From assembly GCA_024472245.1 (NCBI GenBank), contig JANBXD010000007.1, positions 1,054,001-1,118,000 of the forward strand: a DNA stretch of 64,000 bases, read 5' to 3'. Positions 33,302-45,000 of this stretch are shown piece by piece (within the stretch, counting starts at the first letter, position 1; every line of letters starts with the position of its first letter). Under the pieces are notes generated by a model. That model was not told the origin of the DNA. It saw nothing but the letters and a program-made list of their open reading frames with translations, and ran no database searches. The DNA is from Beauveria sp. NWAFU-1 (Eukaryota > Ascomycota > Sordariomycetes > Hypocreales > Cordycipitaceae). A program made the translations under genes and the position numbers.

Positions 33302-34739
33302 CTAGTTCCTAAACCATGGATCTTCGAGAAGTTGCTTCGCCGTCTTTCTGTCCTCTGGGCGCCATTGCAGCATCCCTCGTATAAAGTTCAAGAATTTCTC
33401 TTTACTGCTTCCTTCGAGGTTTTCTTCAGAAGCCTCTAGGCTCAGCCCTTCTGGGATCGGGATTCCTGCCTTCCATTGCCCTATGAGTAAGGTGTTAGCA
33501 TGAGAAATGGTTAATCTAATGGAAATGCCGCTTGCCATCTTCTGTGAAAAACTCTGAGCTCCGAGCACCCCTCTGAAGCAAATCCAGGGGTGGCGGTCCA
33601 AGCATCCCTATGACCTCCGCCAGATGCGCCCGAGTCAAGTAGCCTTCCCCACTAGGGTCATCACCATAGAAGAGGTGCTTTCCCTCGAAGAGATCCCAGA
33701 TCTAAATAGCTAAGTTAGGAAACTTGAGGACATAATTAAAAACCTAACGTGAACATACCATGACGCCGACATTCCAGATGTCCACGGGATAACTCCAACG
33801 CACCTTAAGCATGACTTCTGGTGATCTATACACATTCGGCTGAGCGTCGTGATTCCTCCTCTCGTCACCACGAACCGCGGCGCCGAAATCACTTAAAATA
33901 ACGTTACCAAGCTCTCGGGGTAAGCCAAACTTCCGAGATAAGTAGATCGGAAACCCGTTGATAAATTTTCGCGGTGTAGGCGTTTCAAGTTCAGCCTGGG
34001 TAAAAGCTTCAAAGAGCTGCTTATCTACTAGCTCCGAGTGAATATCGTCGGCTTTGATGTCTACGGATGAGTAGTTAGCAGACTGTCATCTCTTTCCGAG
34101 TTGTTAAGGTCAACGTGGCGCTTACCTGTGTGGACAAGTTTACACTCTGTGTGTAGAAAGTCTAGCCCAAGTAGAAGCTCCCAGAGTCCTGCCTTGAGAA
34201 GGTCTTCAGTGAATCGGTTCGTCGAGTTCCGACGGGGTAGGTCTCTCCAGCTATCCCAAAGAGGGGTTTGGACAAGGCAGTGATGTTGTTTGCCTGCTGG
34301 ACTCTGGATTGCGAACTTGTCTAAGGCTGATCGCACATAGCGGCGGCCCGGGTGTGAGGATTTCACTTTCCTGATTGTCTCATAGATGTCGAACTCATCT
34401 TGGTGCGTATATCTGAAGTATACATTTTGAGTGCTACATGTTTATGGCTCCTGATGATGCTAGTTAGCTTCTTGATCCGCCGTTTTAGGAAGGTGAATGG
34501 CAACAAGATACTAACTCAAGGTCACGAGCTAGCCACACTGTGGAGGTCGATCCAAATCCAAGCTTGCCCAACACCTGGTATTTAGAGGCGTATACGTGCC
34601 CAATTTGGACCGGAAAGTATTTGCCTTCCTTGAATTCGTCGAACTGTTCCTCTTCAAGCAACGCTAACTCAGGGATAATATCGAACCCTGTAGTAGGGCG
34701 TCGCGTCAAGTGTTGCGCCCATCTCAATATAGACGCCAT
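33302..34739 (-). pseudogene. SRPK-like protein kinase with a one-base frameshift
   Basis: Exons on the minus strand: 34516-34739, 34126-34450, 33759-34060, 33536-33701, 33302-33480 (about 398 aa). Kinase motifs are intact: Gly loop LGKLGFGSTSTVW, Lys in VALKMY, catalytic loop LVHTDIKADDI, DFG in ILSDFGAAV, and RSPEVMLKVRWSYPVDIWNVGVM. The split kinase core and C-terminal lobe (WRPEDRKTAKQLLEDPWF) fit SR-protein kinases. Exon 2, however, changes frame between VALKMYTSD and QDEFDIYETIRK (about 34400-34425); one base appears missing and no intron explains it. The intron at 33481-33535 is GC-AG. Either a recent pseudogene or a sequence error. Confidence 0.65.
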
Positions 34740-35351
34740 TTCGATGGCCTGAAAGTGTCCGCGGCCCTAAACGTCCGTGGAATTGCTGGCGTAGATTGTG
34801 TTCACGAAGATGAATAATGAGAAGATTAACTAATTATATACCTAAGGGAGTTAGCTATACTATAAATAACCTTAAGGGTATTTTTATAGGTCTAGAAAGG
34901 CTCTTATTTAATCATAGTAGGTGATGCTATAATGGTTATATTAAAGATAGTAAGTTACTTAGTAGGCTACCGTAAAATTTAGCCCTTAGAGTGTTTTTAG
35001 GCCGGTACGTATTGTTATGTCGGGTAAGCCACCGTCACGAGAGCACGTGACTCGATTTCTATCCTCTGCTCTGGATAGGATCACCCAGGTCAAGATCGCG
35101 ACAGCATACATTGCGCCTACGCAGCTATACGAAGGCAATAAAATCTACGACTTGAAAGAATACACCCCCCTTTTGTGTCGCTTTGCCGCGCCCACGTCGT
35201 CCGAGAACCGGTACTCCGAATCCGAGCCACTCCAAAAAAAAAAAGTTTACCCGTCACCATCTTGCCCAACAATTGACGACCATTGAACCACACACAAACC
35301 CGATACATACATACATACACACACAGCGGCCGCAAGATATACCAAACAAAA
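34740..35351. other. intergenic with AT-rich island and CA/TA microsatellite
   Basis: 34810-35010 is markedly AT-rich with many TTAA/TATA words (ACTATAAATAACCTTAAGGG). An imperfect ACATACATACATACACACACA microsatellite lies at 35303-35325, just above the uL30m start. An 89-codon frame at 35017 overlaps this promoter and has no recognisable features. Confidence 0.5.
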
Positions 35352-35624
35352 ATGTCATACTTTCGCGTCACGCTGCAAAGGAGCGCCATTGGGCTTCCGG
35401 AGCGCACGCGCGGCGTGCTCGCGGCGCTGGGCCTGCGACGGCGCACGCAGACCGTGTTCCACCCGGCGGAGCCGCAGTTTGCGGGCATGATCTTCAAGGT
35501 CAAGGAGCTGGTGCGCGTGGCCGAGGTGGGCGAGCCGTTGAGCAAGAGGCAGGTGAGGGCGGAGCGCACGCCGGACGCGGGGTTCTACGTGGAGAGCAGG
35601 GCGGCGGAGCGTCGGCCGCAATGA
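35352..35624 (+). CDS. mitochondrial large-subunit ribosomal protein uL30m
   Basis: 90-residue protein, intronless, ATG in context AACAAAAATGTC. It opens SYFRVTLQRSAIGLPERTRGVLAALGLRRR, the diagnostic start of L30 proteins (RSxIGxPxxxRxxLxxLGLRK), and continues with VFHPAEPQFAGMIFKVKELVRVAEV. Length fits the small mitochondrial form (yeast Mrpl33 is of similar size). Very GC-rich compared with the preceding AT island. Confidence 0.9.
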   Translation: MSYFRVTLQRSAIGLPERTRGVLAALGLRRRTQTVFHPAEPQFAGMIFKVKELVRVAEVGEPLSKRQVRAERTPDAGFYVESRAAERRPQ

Positions 35625-36063
35625 GGAGGATTCTTCGAAAGGGGGATTGCTGGGGAATGGGGCTGAATTGTATCATGGGTTGTTTTTCATAGAAGTCAAA
35701 CGACCGTGTAAAAGTATTACTGGCATATTACGGGAGGACGTGGGTAGTCATTGGTCAAGAAGGCTGCTTGTAGCATATAATTCCAACATACATCACAGCG
35801 TTCGTGTTCTTTCGCTTGGAAGTTTTCTTTTGAGACGAATTCCAGAATCTGCTAAAATGCCACAATGATGAATGTTTGTACACTGGACAGCAGAACCATT
35901 CCCATGCTCCTAGGAAGATGTGAAGAAAAAAACAGCTGGGAACACCGGCCCCTTTCAGCCAAAACGTGAAATGCAAAACAAAGACGAAGCAGTTCGTTCC
36001 TCTCGCTGTCGAGAAACACAAGTTAGACAATTAGAAGGTGTGAATAAGACACCCAACAACCCT
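35625..36063. other. convergent 3' intergenic region
   Basis: Between uL30m (+) and the Eaf3 gene (-). No gene seen. Confidence 0.45.
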
Positions 36064-37229
36064 TTAGAAGCTGCGCGCCTTGTCAATGTACTCCTGTGAG
36101 GGAGTTTCGTACTCGTTGACGAAGTAGTTTTCGCAGTTGCGGCCGAGCCAGACAGTAAACTTGCCTATTTCCTCGCGCAAACGGGATACGGACTGCTGAT
36201 CCATGTTTGTCTGTGCCAGTAGCTCGGGGAGGGAGACTGTTCGTGGTTTCACGTTAGCCTTGATAATTGCCCCCGAGACGTTGTCGTGACTTACCGACGA
36301 GGCGGGCGAGGTGCTCGGCGCCGTATACGTCGCAGACATTCTTGTACTCTGCGTTTTCGTCGGGATTGTCCCACAGCTTGCGGACGTCCATGTACTGATG
36401 GCGTTCGAAGCTGTTTTTGGTGTCGGCCAACCGCGTCAGCAATTATGATGGCAAGGTCGAGGTGGAAGAGGGGCAATGGGGCTTACCGGTACAGCAGTAT
36501 CCTGCTGAGCGACTTTTCGAAATACTCTCTGAAGCCGGCAATGACCTCGTCGAGAATGTCCATGCTGGCGGACCCTTCCTCGCGGTGCGGCCGCTCAAAC
36601 GCGAGATAGTCTTGAAATATCTTGGCGACGGGTTTTGCGTGCGGCAGAGGCACAAGCTGGTTATTTTTTGTGATGTTTTCCCAGTCGTCAACTAGCATCG
36701 CCTGGATGTGGTCTGGGACGGGGATGTTGATCATCGGCTTCGCGTGGAACGCGTCCTCAGTCTCCAGCTCCCAATCTTTACCGCGGCGGCCGCCGCCAGC
36801 ACCACGTCCCAGGCCCAAACCCAAGCCGCCCCCTGCCGCCACGGAACCTCCCCTCTCCTCGCTACCGCGCCCCCCCGATGAATCTGGGCCGGGACCGCCG
36901 CGGAGGCCGCCTCTCTTGCCGCCTGGCCCGCCGGGGCCGCCGGGGCCGGCTTGCTTACTGTTCTTCGCCATACTCTGGCGGAGCTGCGCGTGCAGCTGGG
37001 CGGCGAGCTCGCGGTGCTCGTCGTCGAATGGGCGGATTCGGTCGGCTAGCACCCAGTCGTCCCAGGTGGCCTTCCAGCCCTTGTAGTGTACCTTGTAGCG
37101 CCAACCGTCGCCCGGCTTCTCGGCGGGCTGTACGTCGGTGACTTTGGCTTCGTAGAGCATGTCCATGTGGAAGCAGAGCACCTTTTCATCTTTGCTAAAC
37201 TGCGACGGGGGTTGGCGGGCGGGCGCCAT
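36064..37229 (-). CDS. eaf3: Eaf3/MRG15 chromatin reader
   Basis: Subunit shared by the NuA4 histone acetyltransferase and Rpd3S deacetylase complexes; reads H3K36 methylation. Join 36487-37229, 36295-36410, 36064-36236 (343 aa). The N-terminal chromo barrel domain is at about residues 10-75 (KVLCFHMDMLYEAKVTDV, YKVHYKGWKATWDDWV). A Gly/Arg-rich low-complexity linker follows at about 95-150. The C-terminal MRG domain contains IPVPDHIQAMLVDDWENI, FERHQYMDVRKLW and LPELLAQTNMD. Introns of 58 and 76 bp interrupt the MRG domain and keep its frame. The linker is longer and more Gly-rich than in yeast Eaf3. A GTGTGTGTGTGTG run lies just upstream of the ATG. Confidence 0.94.
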
Positions 37230-38577
37230 GGTCAGTCGAGCGTTTGCGCGCGTGTGTTCTGTGTGTGTGTGTGTGGTTCGTGAGAGGTGAGAACCTGCAG
37301 GTAGCCTCGTCTATTGATTTGTTTTCTTATCCTTATTGATGTGAGTATCAAATTAAAATAAATCGTGCGAGGTTGAAAGGAATAAAATCGTCGCACAAGG
37401 GAATAAAAGACCTGAATGCGGCCAATGTCGTTGGATGTAGTCTGTCGCCGTCGCAATATGCAATATGGGTGAGAGGTCGGACAAACGACGTGCTGCTGGC
37501 TCGCGTTAATTGCCAGCAGTCCGTTTGTCGCGACGCGAATTTTTGCTGGCCACTCAGCATCCGGCCCCATTGAGGTTAGACGGGCCATGATTGGCTGGCA
37601 GTCCAGGTGCAGTTGCAGGGTGGATGCACCGCAATTGAGGCCCTGAGGGTAGCCATGGGGGGCCAGGGGGGGGGCCTAAAAAACTGCCGCTAACTCATTA
37701 TTGATGCTGTGTTCTTGATACGCACCAGTAGAAGCTAATAAATATTTCTTGAAATTTAGAATAAGTATTTGTTCAATCCAGGGTCTATTACACTAAGAAG
37801 TACGTTGCAACGAGTGCGTGTTAATGGGCGTCGGTGTATGACTTCTCCGCTGACGTCTGTCCAGCTACCCCTATGTGGTGAAAATGATAAACACAGTCAA
37901 CTCAAGCTTTGTCGACTTCGGTCGTGAATGTTCAAATCCTTTCTTGGACATTCGAGGATGTAAGTAATTTAGAATAGTATTGAATTTGCTAGTTCAAAGG
38001 CCTGTGCTCGATTTCTAGTCTTTCCAAGCTTTTGAAGCTCAATAGATTGGGCAAAAACCTGTCGATCGAGCATGATCTCCAAGACGGTGAGGGCGTGGCA
38101 CACGGGGGTTGTCCGAGGGACATTGTTTCTTGTATACACGTTCTGATTGGGCACGAACCCTGCAGAGTACCTTTGTAGGCTCCTCGTCCTACCTGCCGCA
38201 GACTGCCGCTGACAATACGTGCATGCCTTCAAGGTTGCTTTACGTCGTCGAGCTGGTGACTTGAGCTGTGAAGTCATGTAACGTTAGCGAAAAACCCGGC
38301 GTTTGACTAGGCCGCATTGCAAGCTTGGGCACTGTGATAGGCCTGCTGGCGGCAGAGCTTCACACCGAAATCTTGTTTAATTGACTTGAAGCGATATAGT
38401 TCGGGTCCTGAGAGGTCCGAGTCTGCAGCTATTACGAAAATAGGCGGGGCAGCTCAAGCTGATTGCAAACCGTCGGGTAATTGATTAGTGAAGCAGACCG
38501 ACAAGTAGTCATGAGCTAAGGTAATTTATACTTCGGGAATAAAAGTGACTATAAAGTGTCAGGGATTCGCTTCGATC
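37230..38577. other. intergenic between eaf3 and GH95 genes
   Basis: Divergent promoters. One doubtful ATG-started frame is listed separately at 37969-38277; otherwise nothing recognised. Confidence 0.45.
37969..38277 (-). CDS. doubtful hypothetical ORF, 102 aa
   Basis: ATG-started frame with a basic N-terminus and one CxxC (RRRKATLKACTYCQRQ), reminiscent of the first half of a fungal Zn2Cys6 DNA-binding domain, but the remaining cysteines are not found. May be a gene fragment or chance. No other support. Confidence 0.18.
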   Translation of the reverse strand: MTSQLKSPARRRKATLKACTYCQRQSAAGRTRSLQRYSAGFVPNQNVYTRNNVPRTTPVCHALTVLEIMLDRQVFAQSIELQKLGKTRNRAQAFELANSILF

Positions 38578-41148
38578 ATGTCATGGCCCAATCTTTGTCT
38601 TCGTATGAGTCTTCACGCAATTCTTCCTATCATGAACATGCAAGGCATCTTCATATACACTATTCTACTTGGATGGCTTAATGCCACTACTATCGGGGCT
38701 GTTCTGGATGGTGACCGCTTTCTATGGTACGCAGAACCTGCCTCTGACTGGGAGACGGGTGTTCTTGCCATTGGGAATGGTAGGCTCGGCGCAGCAATAT
38801 TTGGCAGCGGCAATGAAGTTATCACCATGAATGAGGACAGTATCTGGTCAGGACCTCTTCAGAACCGCACGCCTACCAGAGGACTCCAAGCATTACCGAG
38901 AGTCCGTCAACAACTTGTCGAAGACGATATTACCGAGGCGACGAGCTCGATAATGAATGAAATGATGCCCTCAGTGTCAAGAGAGCGTGTCTACAGCTAT
39001 TTCGGCAACCTTCATCTTGACTTTGGCCACGAGCGCGGGATGACGAATTACGTGCGTTGGCTGGATACTCGGCAAGGCAATGCCGGTATCTCGTATACGT
39101 ACAACGGCATCAATTATACGTATGTGCACGCACCTACACTACACAGGCACATCTAACTTAGATTTCTTAGCCGTGAATATATTGCAAGCTTTCCAACCGG
39201 CATTCTGGCGGCAAGATTCACCGCAAGCAAAGCGGGTGCATTGAGCTTCAATACGACTTTCACCCGGGAAAGCAACATATTAGCTAAATTCGCGTCTACC
39301 ACCACGGGTGGAGGCTTACTGACTATGCGAGGTTCAAGTGGACAGAGTACAGGGGATGACCCGATTCTGTTTACCGGGAAGGCGCAATTTGTCGCTGATA
39401 ATGGTGTGACCTATGCTGGAAGCCCTTTTCGCGTCCCAACACAAGCTAATTAAGTGCGCCTGACAGCTCACACCAACGTTTCCGGTTCAACGCTCTCAAT
39501 AACCGGAGCAACTGAGGTAGACTTGTTTTTCGACATTGAGACTGGTTACCGCTATCAGACGCAACAAAAGCTGGAAGCAGAAGTTGATCGCAAGCTGGAG
39601 GCTTCCATTGCGAAGGGTTATACTGAAATTCGAGACGGTGCAATTGCTGACGCCACGGCCCTGTTGGGCCGTGCTTCCATCAATTTTGGCAAGTCTCCTA
39701 ATGGCGCTGCTGATCTTCCAACTGATAAGCGTATCAAAATGGCTCGGAAAGGCCTTGACGATACACAGCTCGCTGTTCTCGCGTGGAACTACGGCCGCCA
39801 CTTACTCGTCGCATCCTCCCGTCACAACAATGCAGATGTGAGCTTACCGGCCAACCTACTGGGCCTCTGGAACAACAGAACGACGTCTGCCTGGGGTGGC
39901 AAGTTTACCATCAATATTAACCTTGAGATGAACTATTGGCCCGCTGGACAGACCAACATCATCGAAACTCAAGAGTCGATGTTCTCGCTTCTCAAAATTG
40001 CCAAACCCCGAGGCGAGGAGATGGCGCAGAAACTAAATGGCTGTAATGGGACCGTATTTCACCACAATCTGGATCTCTGGGGAGACGCTGCGCCTTCTGA
40101 CAATAATACATCTGCCACTATGTGGCCCATGGGAGCGGCTTGGACTGTGCAGCATATGATGGACCATTATCGCTTTACCGGCGACGCAGACTTTCTCTTG
40201 CACACAGCTTATCCGTTCCTCAAGGATGTGGCAAGCTTTTATAGGTGCTACGCTTTTGATTGGCAAGGATCGAAGGTAACAGGCCCTTCCGTCTCGCCTG
40301 AGAACTCATTCATCGTACCCAACAACGCCAGCGTCGCAGGCTCAAAGAAAGCGTACGATATAGCGCCTGAGATGGACAATCAGCTGATGCGAGATGTCAT
40401 GACGAGCCTGCTCGAGGCTGCTAGTGCACTCAACATTCCACAAACGGACGAGGACGTGAAGGGAGCGACGGATTTTCTGCCCCTTATTCGAAGGCCTGCC
40501 ATTGGGTCGTATGGGCAGATTCTCGAGTGGAGAAGTGAATACAAAGAAGCAGAGCCAGGGCATAGGCATCTCTCACCTTTATATGGCCTGCATCCTTCCT
40601 TTCAGTTCTCACCACTTGTCAACGAGACTCTGAGCAGAGCTGCAAACGTACTCCTCAATCATCGCGTGGCTAACGGATCCGGTCACACGGGCTGGAGTCG
40701 AGCATGGTTGATCAATCAATATGCGCGTCTCTTTTCCGGGGCCAAAGTATGGGAACATGTTGAAGCATGGTTCGCAAAGTATCCGACTTCGAACTTGTGG
40801 AACACGGATTCTGGACGAGGCTTTCAAATTGACGGCAACTTTGGCTTCACAAGTGGGATAACGGAGATGCTACTCCAAAGCCACGCAGGAATTGTTCACA
40901 TCTTACCGGCGCTGCCTGCAGCTGCATTGCCTACTGGAAATGCTCGGGGTCTGCTCGCTCGAGGGGGGTTCGAAGTGGATATTGACTGGAAGGAAGGCAA
41001 ATTCATGAAAGCTGCTATAAGACCACAGCGCGGTGGCCAATTGCAGCTTAGAGTCGGCGACGGGACAAGTGTCAAGGTGAATGGGGAGCTATACAAAGGA
41101 CCAATTCAGACGGTAAGTGGGAGAAGTTACACTCTCACCTCAGCATAG
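38578..41148 (+). CDS. secreted alpha-L-fucosidase, GH95 family
   Basis: Extracellular enzyme hydrolysing alpha-1,2-linked L-fucose from glycans. Join 38578-39119, 39171-39403, 39467-41148 (818 aa from the first ATG). The signal peptide is probably used from an inner ATG (MNMQGIFIYTILLGWLNA, about 38638). Conserved GH95 features: WYAEPASDWETGVLAIGNGRLGA, EDSIWSG, LLGLWNN, the Glu-containing NLEMNYWPAG, LDLWGDAAP and WLINQYARLF. An apparent TAA at 39451-39453 lies inside a 63-bp intron (GTGTGA donor, GCTAAT branch, GACAG acceptor), whose removal gives VADNAHTNVSGSTLSITGATEVD. The last exon carries the catalytic (alpha/alpha)6 barrel and C-terminal sandwich. Length is normal for the family. Confidence 0.9.
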
Positions 41149-41379
41149 GTAGAGATCTGTCACGGGCTAGACCCTGAAGATGACGGGCGTATGCCCTCGT
41201 TGCATGACTGCATCGAAAGACGCACGCCTGCGCTGTTAGTACTCCTGGTACGGCGGCCGAAAACGCAAATCGGCTCAAATGGATTTTTGCCTTGGTTCTA
41301 CTAAGCTCACACCACTTCAGTACTTTCCCTGCTTCCCTCATTATATGAATCTATTGGCTACCATTGGGGAATAGTGTGC
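41149..41379. other. 3' flank of the GH95 gene
   Basis: No gene seen. Confidence 0.4.
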
Positions 41380-41425
41380 GTACAGTGGCTTGCAGCTGTA
41401 ATGGCCACTGTGCTGACCACTGTAC
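41380..41425. repeat. inverted repeat 1
   Basis: GTACAGTGG at 41380-41388 is the exact reverse complement of CCACTGTAC at 41417-41425. A further internal match GGCCACTGT (41403-41411) pairs with ACAGTGGC. Confidence 0.7.
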
Positions 41426-41439
41426 TGTAGGGAGGGCAG

Positions 41440-41489
41440 CACCTGAGGGCGCCATCCCTCAGCTCAACTGGCTGAGGTACCCTCAGGTG
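41440..41489. repeat. inverted repeat 2, nested arms
   Basis: CACCTGAGGG (41440-41449) pairs exactly with CCCTCAGGTG (41480-41489). Inside it CCTCAGC pairs with GCTGAGG around a 7-base loop. Could form a long hairpin or cruciform. Confidence 0.7.
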
Positions 41490-41560
41490 AAGTTCCCACG
41501 TCGTTGCAGGTGCTGAAAGAGGCCGCTTTCAGCGCTGGAAGCTTCCCCTCCATCCCACTG

Positions 41561-41567
41561 TGAGTCG
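41561..41567 (+). promoter_or_regulatory. candidate CPC1/Gcn4 site upstream of lys2
   Basis: TGAGTCG, one mismatch to the TGA(C/G)TCA consensus of the cross-pathway-control activator, about 440 bp before the lys2 ATG. Tentative. Confidence 0.3.
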
Positions 41568-41846
41568 CTAGAACGGCCCAAATTGCTGGTACTCTACCGC
41601 TAAAAATGGCCTGTGCTGTAGACAAATTAGCAGCGTCGATGATGATCTCGAGTTAATTCGGAAAAAATACTGAACCATTTAATCCTCATACTTTGCTGCT
41701 CGGAATTGCCTGGAAGCCAGGAGGGCAGAAGTGCCTGCATTTCGCTGATGTGCAGCCAGCCCAGTGGAGCTGTCGACAAGCCATTTCTTCTGCTTCGCGC
41801 CAATTCCGATCTCGCTCCAAAAAAAGTTGAACCCCACCATCTTCTT

Positions 41847-41853
41847 CGAGTCA
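41847..41853 (+). promoter_or_regulatory. second candidate CPC1/Gcn4 site
   Basis: CGAGTCA, one mismatch to consensus, about 150 bp before the lys2 ATG. Two near-matches upstream of a lysine gene fit known general amino-acid control but could be chance. Confidence 0.3.
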
Positions 41854-42005
41854 CCTCTTTAAAGCTAAAATATATTTCCAATTACCCTCGCACCGATCAT
41901 CGAACTTCTTTTCTGTATCCCTCGTCCCGACTTTTTCCTCTGCCCGTCTCTGCTTAATTAAGCATCTTTCGTCACACAAACCGGGTCTCCGAAACGATAC
42001 ACATC

Positions 42006-45000
42006 ATGGCAGAGCTGCCGGATCCCACCACAGATCTGGATTGGTCCGGGTATATCGGTGCCATCCACGAGCTCTTTAGCATCAATGCCAACAAGAACCC
42101 CGATGCCACCTGTGTGGTAGAGACCAAGACTTCGGAAACGCCCGAAAGGCGGTTTACCTACAGGCAAATCTTTGAAGCCTCCAATATCCTCGCCCACCAT
42201 CTTCACGAAGCCGGCGTCACTAATGGTGATGTCGTTATGATCTGGGCACACCGCTCAGTCGATCTCGTCATTGCAATCATGGGAACTCTGGTATGTCGAC
42301 TCAATTGTGTTTTAATTTCCATCTGCAGCCACGGCTAACATCTCGTAGGCCTCGGGTGCTACCATGAGTGTCCTAGACCCGCTATACCCTCCCACCCGAC
42401 AACAAGTCTACCTCGAGGTTGCGCAACCCTGCGCATTGGTCAACATTGGCAAGGCCACCGATGAAGCTGGACCTCTCGCCCCCCTTGTACGCAAGTACAT
42501 TGACCAAGAGCTCACACTCAAGACCGAGGTACCCTCACTTCGAATCCACGATGACGGCTCCCTCGCCGGCGCCGAGGCCGGCGCCCAAGATATATTCGCT
42601 CCTGTGCGCAGCAAGGCAGCACAACAACCCGACGTCATTGTTGGACCGGACAGCGCAGCTACGCTGTCCTTTACATCTGGCACAGAAGGGCGGCCAAAGG
42701 GCGTACTTGGCCGTCACTACAGTCTGGCAAAGTACTTTCCGTGGATGGCGGAAAGATTCGGCCTCTCCTCCGAAAGCAAGTTTACCATGCTCTCGGGAAT
42801 TGCTCACGATCCCATCCAAAGAGATATATTCACGCCTCTGTTTCTCGGCGCCCAGCTTCTTTGCCCCTCCAAGGAGGACATTCAGCATGAGAAGCTCGCC
42901 GAGTGGATGAGGGAACACGAGCCCACAGTCACTCACTTGACCCCAGCTATGGGTCAAATCCTCGTCGGTGGTGCGACTGCCGAGTTTCCCTCTCTTCAGC
43001 GCGCCTTTTTCGTCGGCGATGTGCTGACCACACGAGACTGCAAGAGTCTCCGCCGCCTCGCTGAAAATGCCTTCATTGTCAACATGCTGGGAACCACGGA
43101 AACTTCCCGCAGTGTCAGCTACTATGAAGTCCCTTCTAGAGCCACCGACCCGGATTTCCTGGACAGGCTTGGAAAGGACACCATTCCCGCTGGCCGTGGT
43201 ATGAAGAACGTCCAAATTCTTGTCGTACATCGCGAGGAGCCTACAAGACTTTGCAAGGTGGGCGAAGTGGGCGAGATTTACTTCCGTGCTGCTGGCCTGG
43301 CCGAGGGATACAAGGGCGACCCCGCCAAGACGGCCGAGAAGTTTGTCAACAACTGGTTCATCGACAACAGTGTCTGGGTCGAGGCTGATAAGAAGGCGGC
43401 CAAGGATGAGTCCTGGAGAAAGTACTACAAGGGACCCCGCGACCGCCTCTACCGCACCGGCGATCTGGGCAAGTACCTCGAGTCGGGTGATGTCGAGTGT
43501 ACCGGTCGCGCAGATGACCAGGTCAAGATTCGAGGCTTTCGCATAGAGCTCAACGACATTGACAGCAACCTGAGTCAAAGTCCCCTGATTCGCGATTGCA
43601 AGACTCTAGTCAGACGAGACAAGAACGAAGAGCCTACCCTAGTTAGCTACATTGTCCCAGAGCTAAACGTCTGGCCCAAGTTTCTTGAGACGGTCGGCCT
43701 GCAGGATATCGAGGATGAGGGTGTCGTTTTTGGCCCTACCCGCCTCTTTTTCAAGCGTTTCCGTCGCATGCAGACCGAAGTGCGTGATCATCTCAAGGAC
43801 AGACTTCCCATCTATGCCGTACCCACTACCTATATTGTCCTTGACAAGCTGCCGCTCAACCCCAACGGCAAGGTTGATAAGCCTAATTTGCCCTTCCCCG
43901 ATATCGTTGAGCAAACGGAAGACGCCACCGAGGAAGACCTCAAGCGTTGGGAGACCTTGAGCGAGACTGAGCGCAGTGTAGCTACCCAGTGGAGTGAGAT
44001 CATCAAGGGTCTCAACCCCAAGACTATCTCGCCCGAGAATGACTTTTTTGATCTCGGCGGCCACAGTCTTCTCGCCCAGCAAATGCTTCTCGTTCTGCGC
44101 AAGAGTCTGAATGTCAATGTCTCAATTGGCTCTCTGTACGAGAACCCTACGCTTGGCGGCTTCAGCGCTCAGGTTGACAGGCTCATCTCTGGTGCTGGCG
44201 CGGAGACGGATACCGCTGACAAGGCGAACCCTGCGTACGCCCGATCTTTCGACGAGCTCAAGGGCGAGCTGCTCGCCCAATATCCTTCCGCCGATCCTTC
44301 TACGATGCGCGCCAATAATAGCCCAACCGTCTTCCTGACCGGTGCCACCGGTTTCCTCGGCGCCTATCTCATCAAAGACGTGCTCGAGCGAACCAGCCGC
44401 TCTCTTCGTCTCATCGCACACGTCCGTGGCGCGACCGATCCCAAGGCCGCTCTCGAGCGTCTGCAACGATCCCTGGAAGGCTATGGTCTGTGGAAGGAAG
44501 AGTGGTCCAACAGACTCAGCTGTGTTGTCGGCGATCTATCCCAACCACAGCTGGGTATTGCAGATGATGCCTGGAAGACGCTCGCTGACACGGTTGATGT
44601 GGTCATCCACAACGGGGCCACCGTGCATTGGGTCAAGAGATACCAAGACATGATGGCTGCCAACGTTCGCTCCACCATGGATTGCATGAGACTCTGTGGC
44701 GAGGGCCGCCCCAAGATCTTCACCTTTGTTAGCTCCACGAGTGTTCTCGACACCGACTACTACGTCGACTTATCGGCAAAGCAAGTGAGCACCGGGCAAG
44801 GTGCGCTCTCCGAAGAGGACGACCTCATGGGCAGCCGCACCGGTCTCGGCACTGGCTATGGCCAGACAAAGTGGGTGGCGGAGCAGCTCACACGCGAGGC
44901 AGGTCGTCGCGGTCTGCGTGGCTCCGTCGTCCGCCCCGGCTACATCCTCGGCAACTCCGAGACTGGCGTCTCCAACACGGACGATTTCCTGATTCGCATG

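Noticed and set aside
35017..35286. 89-codon plus-strand ORF upstream of uL30m
   Set aside because: Overlaps the uL30m promoter and ends in a poly-Lys run from an A-tract; no family signature.
39451..39453. Apparent premature TAA in the GH95 gene
   Set aside because: Lies inside a well-formed intron; splicing restores a conserved-looking frame.
42535..43578. 347-codon minus-strand open frame
   Set aside because: Antisense of the lys2 adenylation domain.
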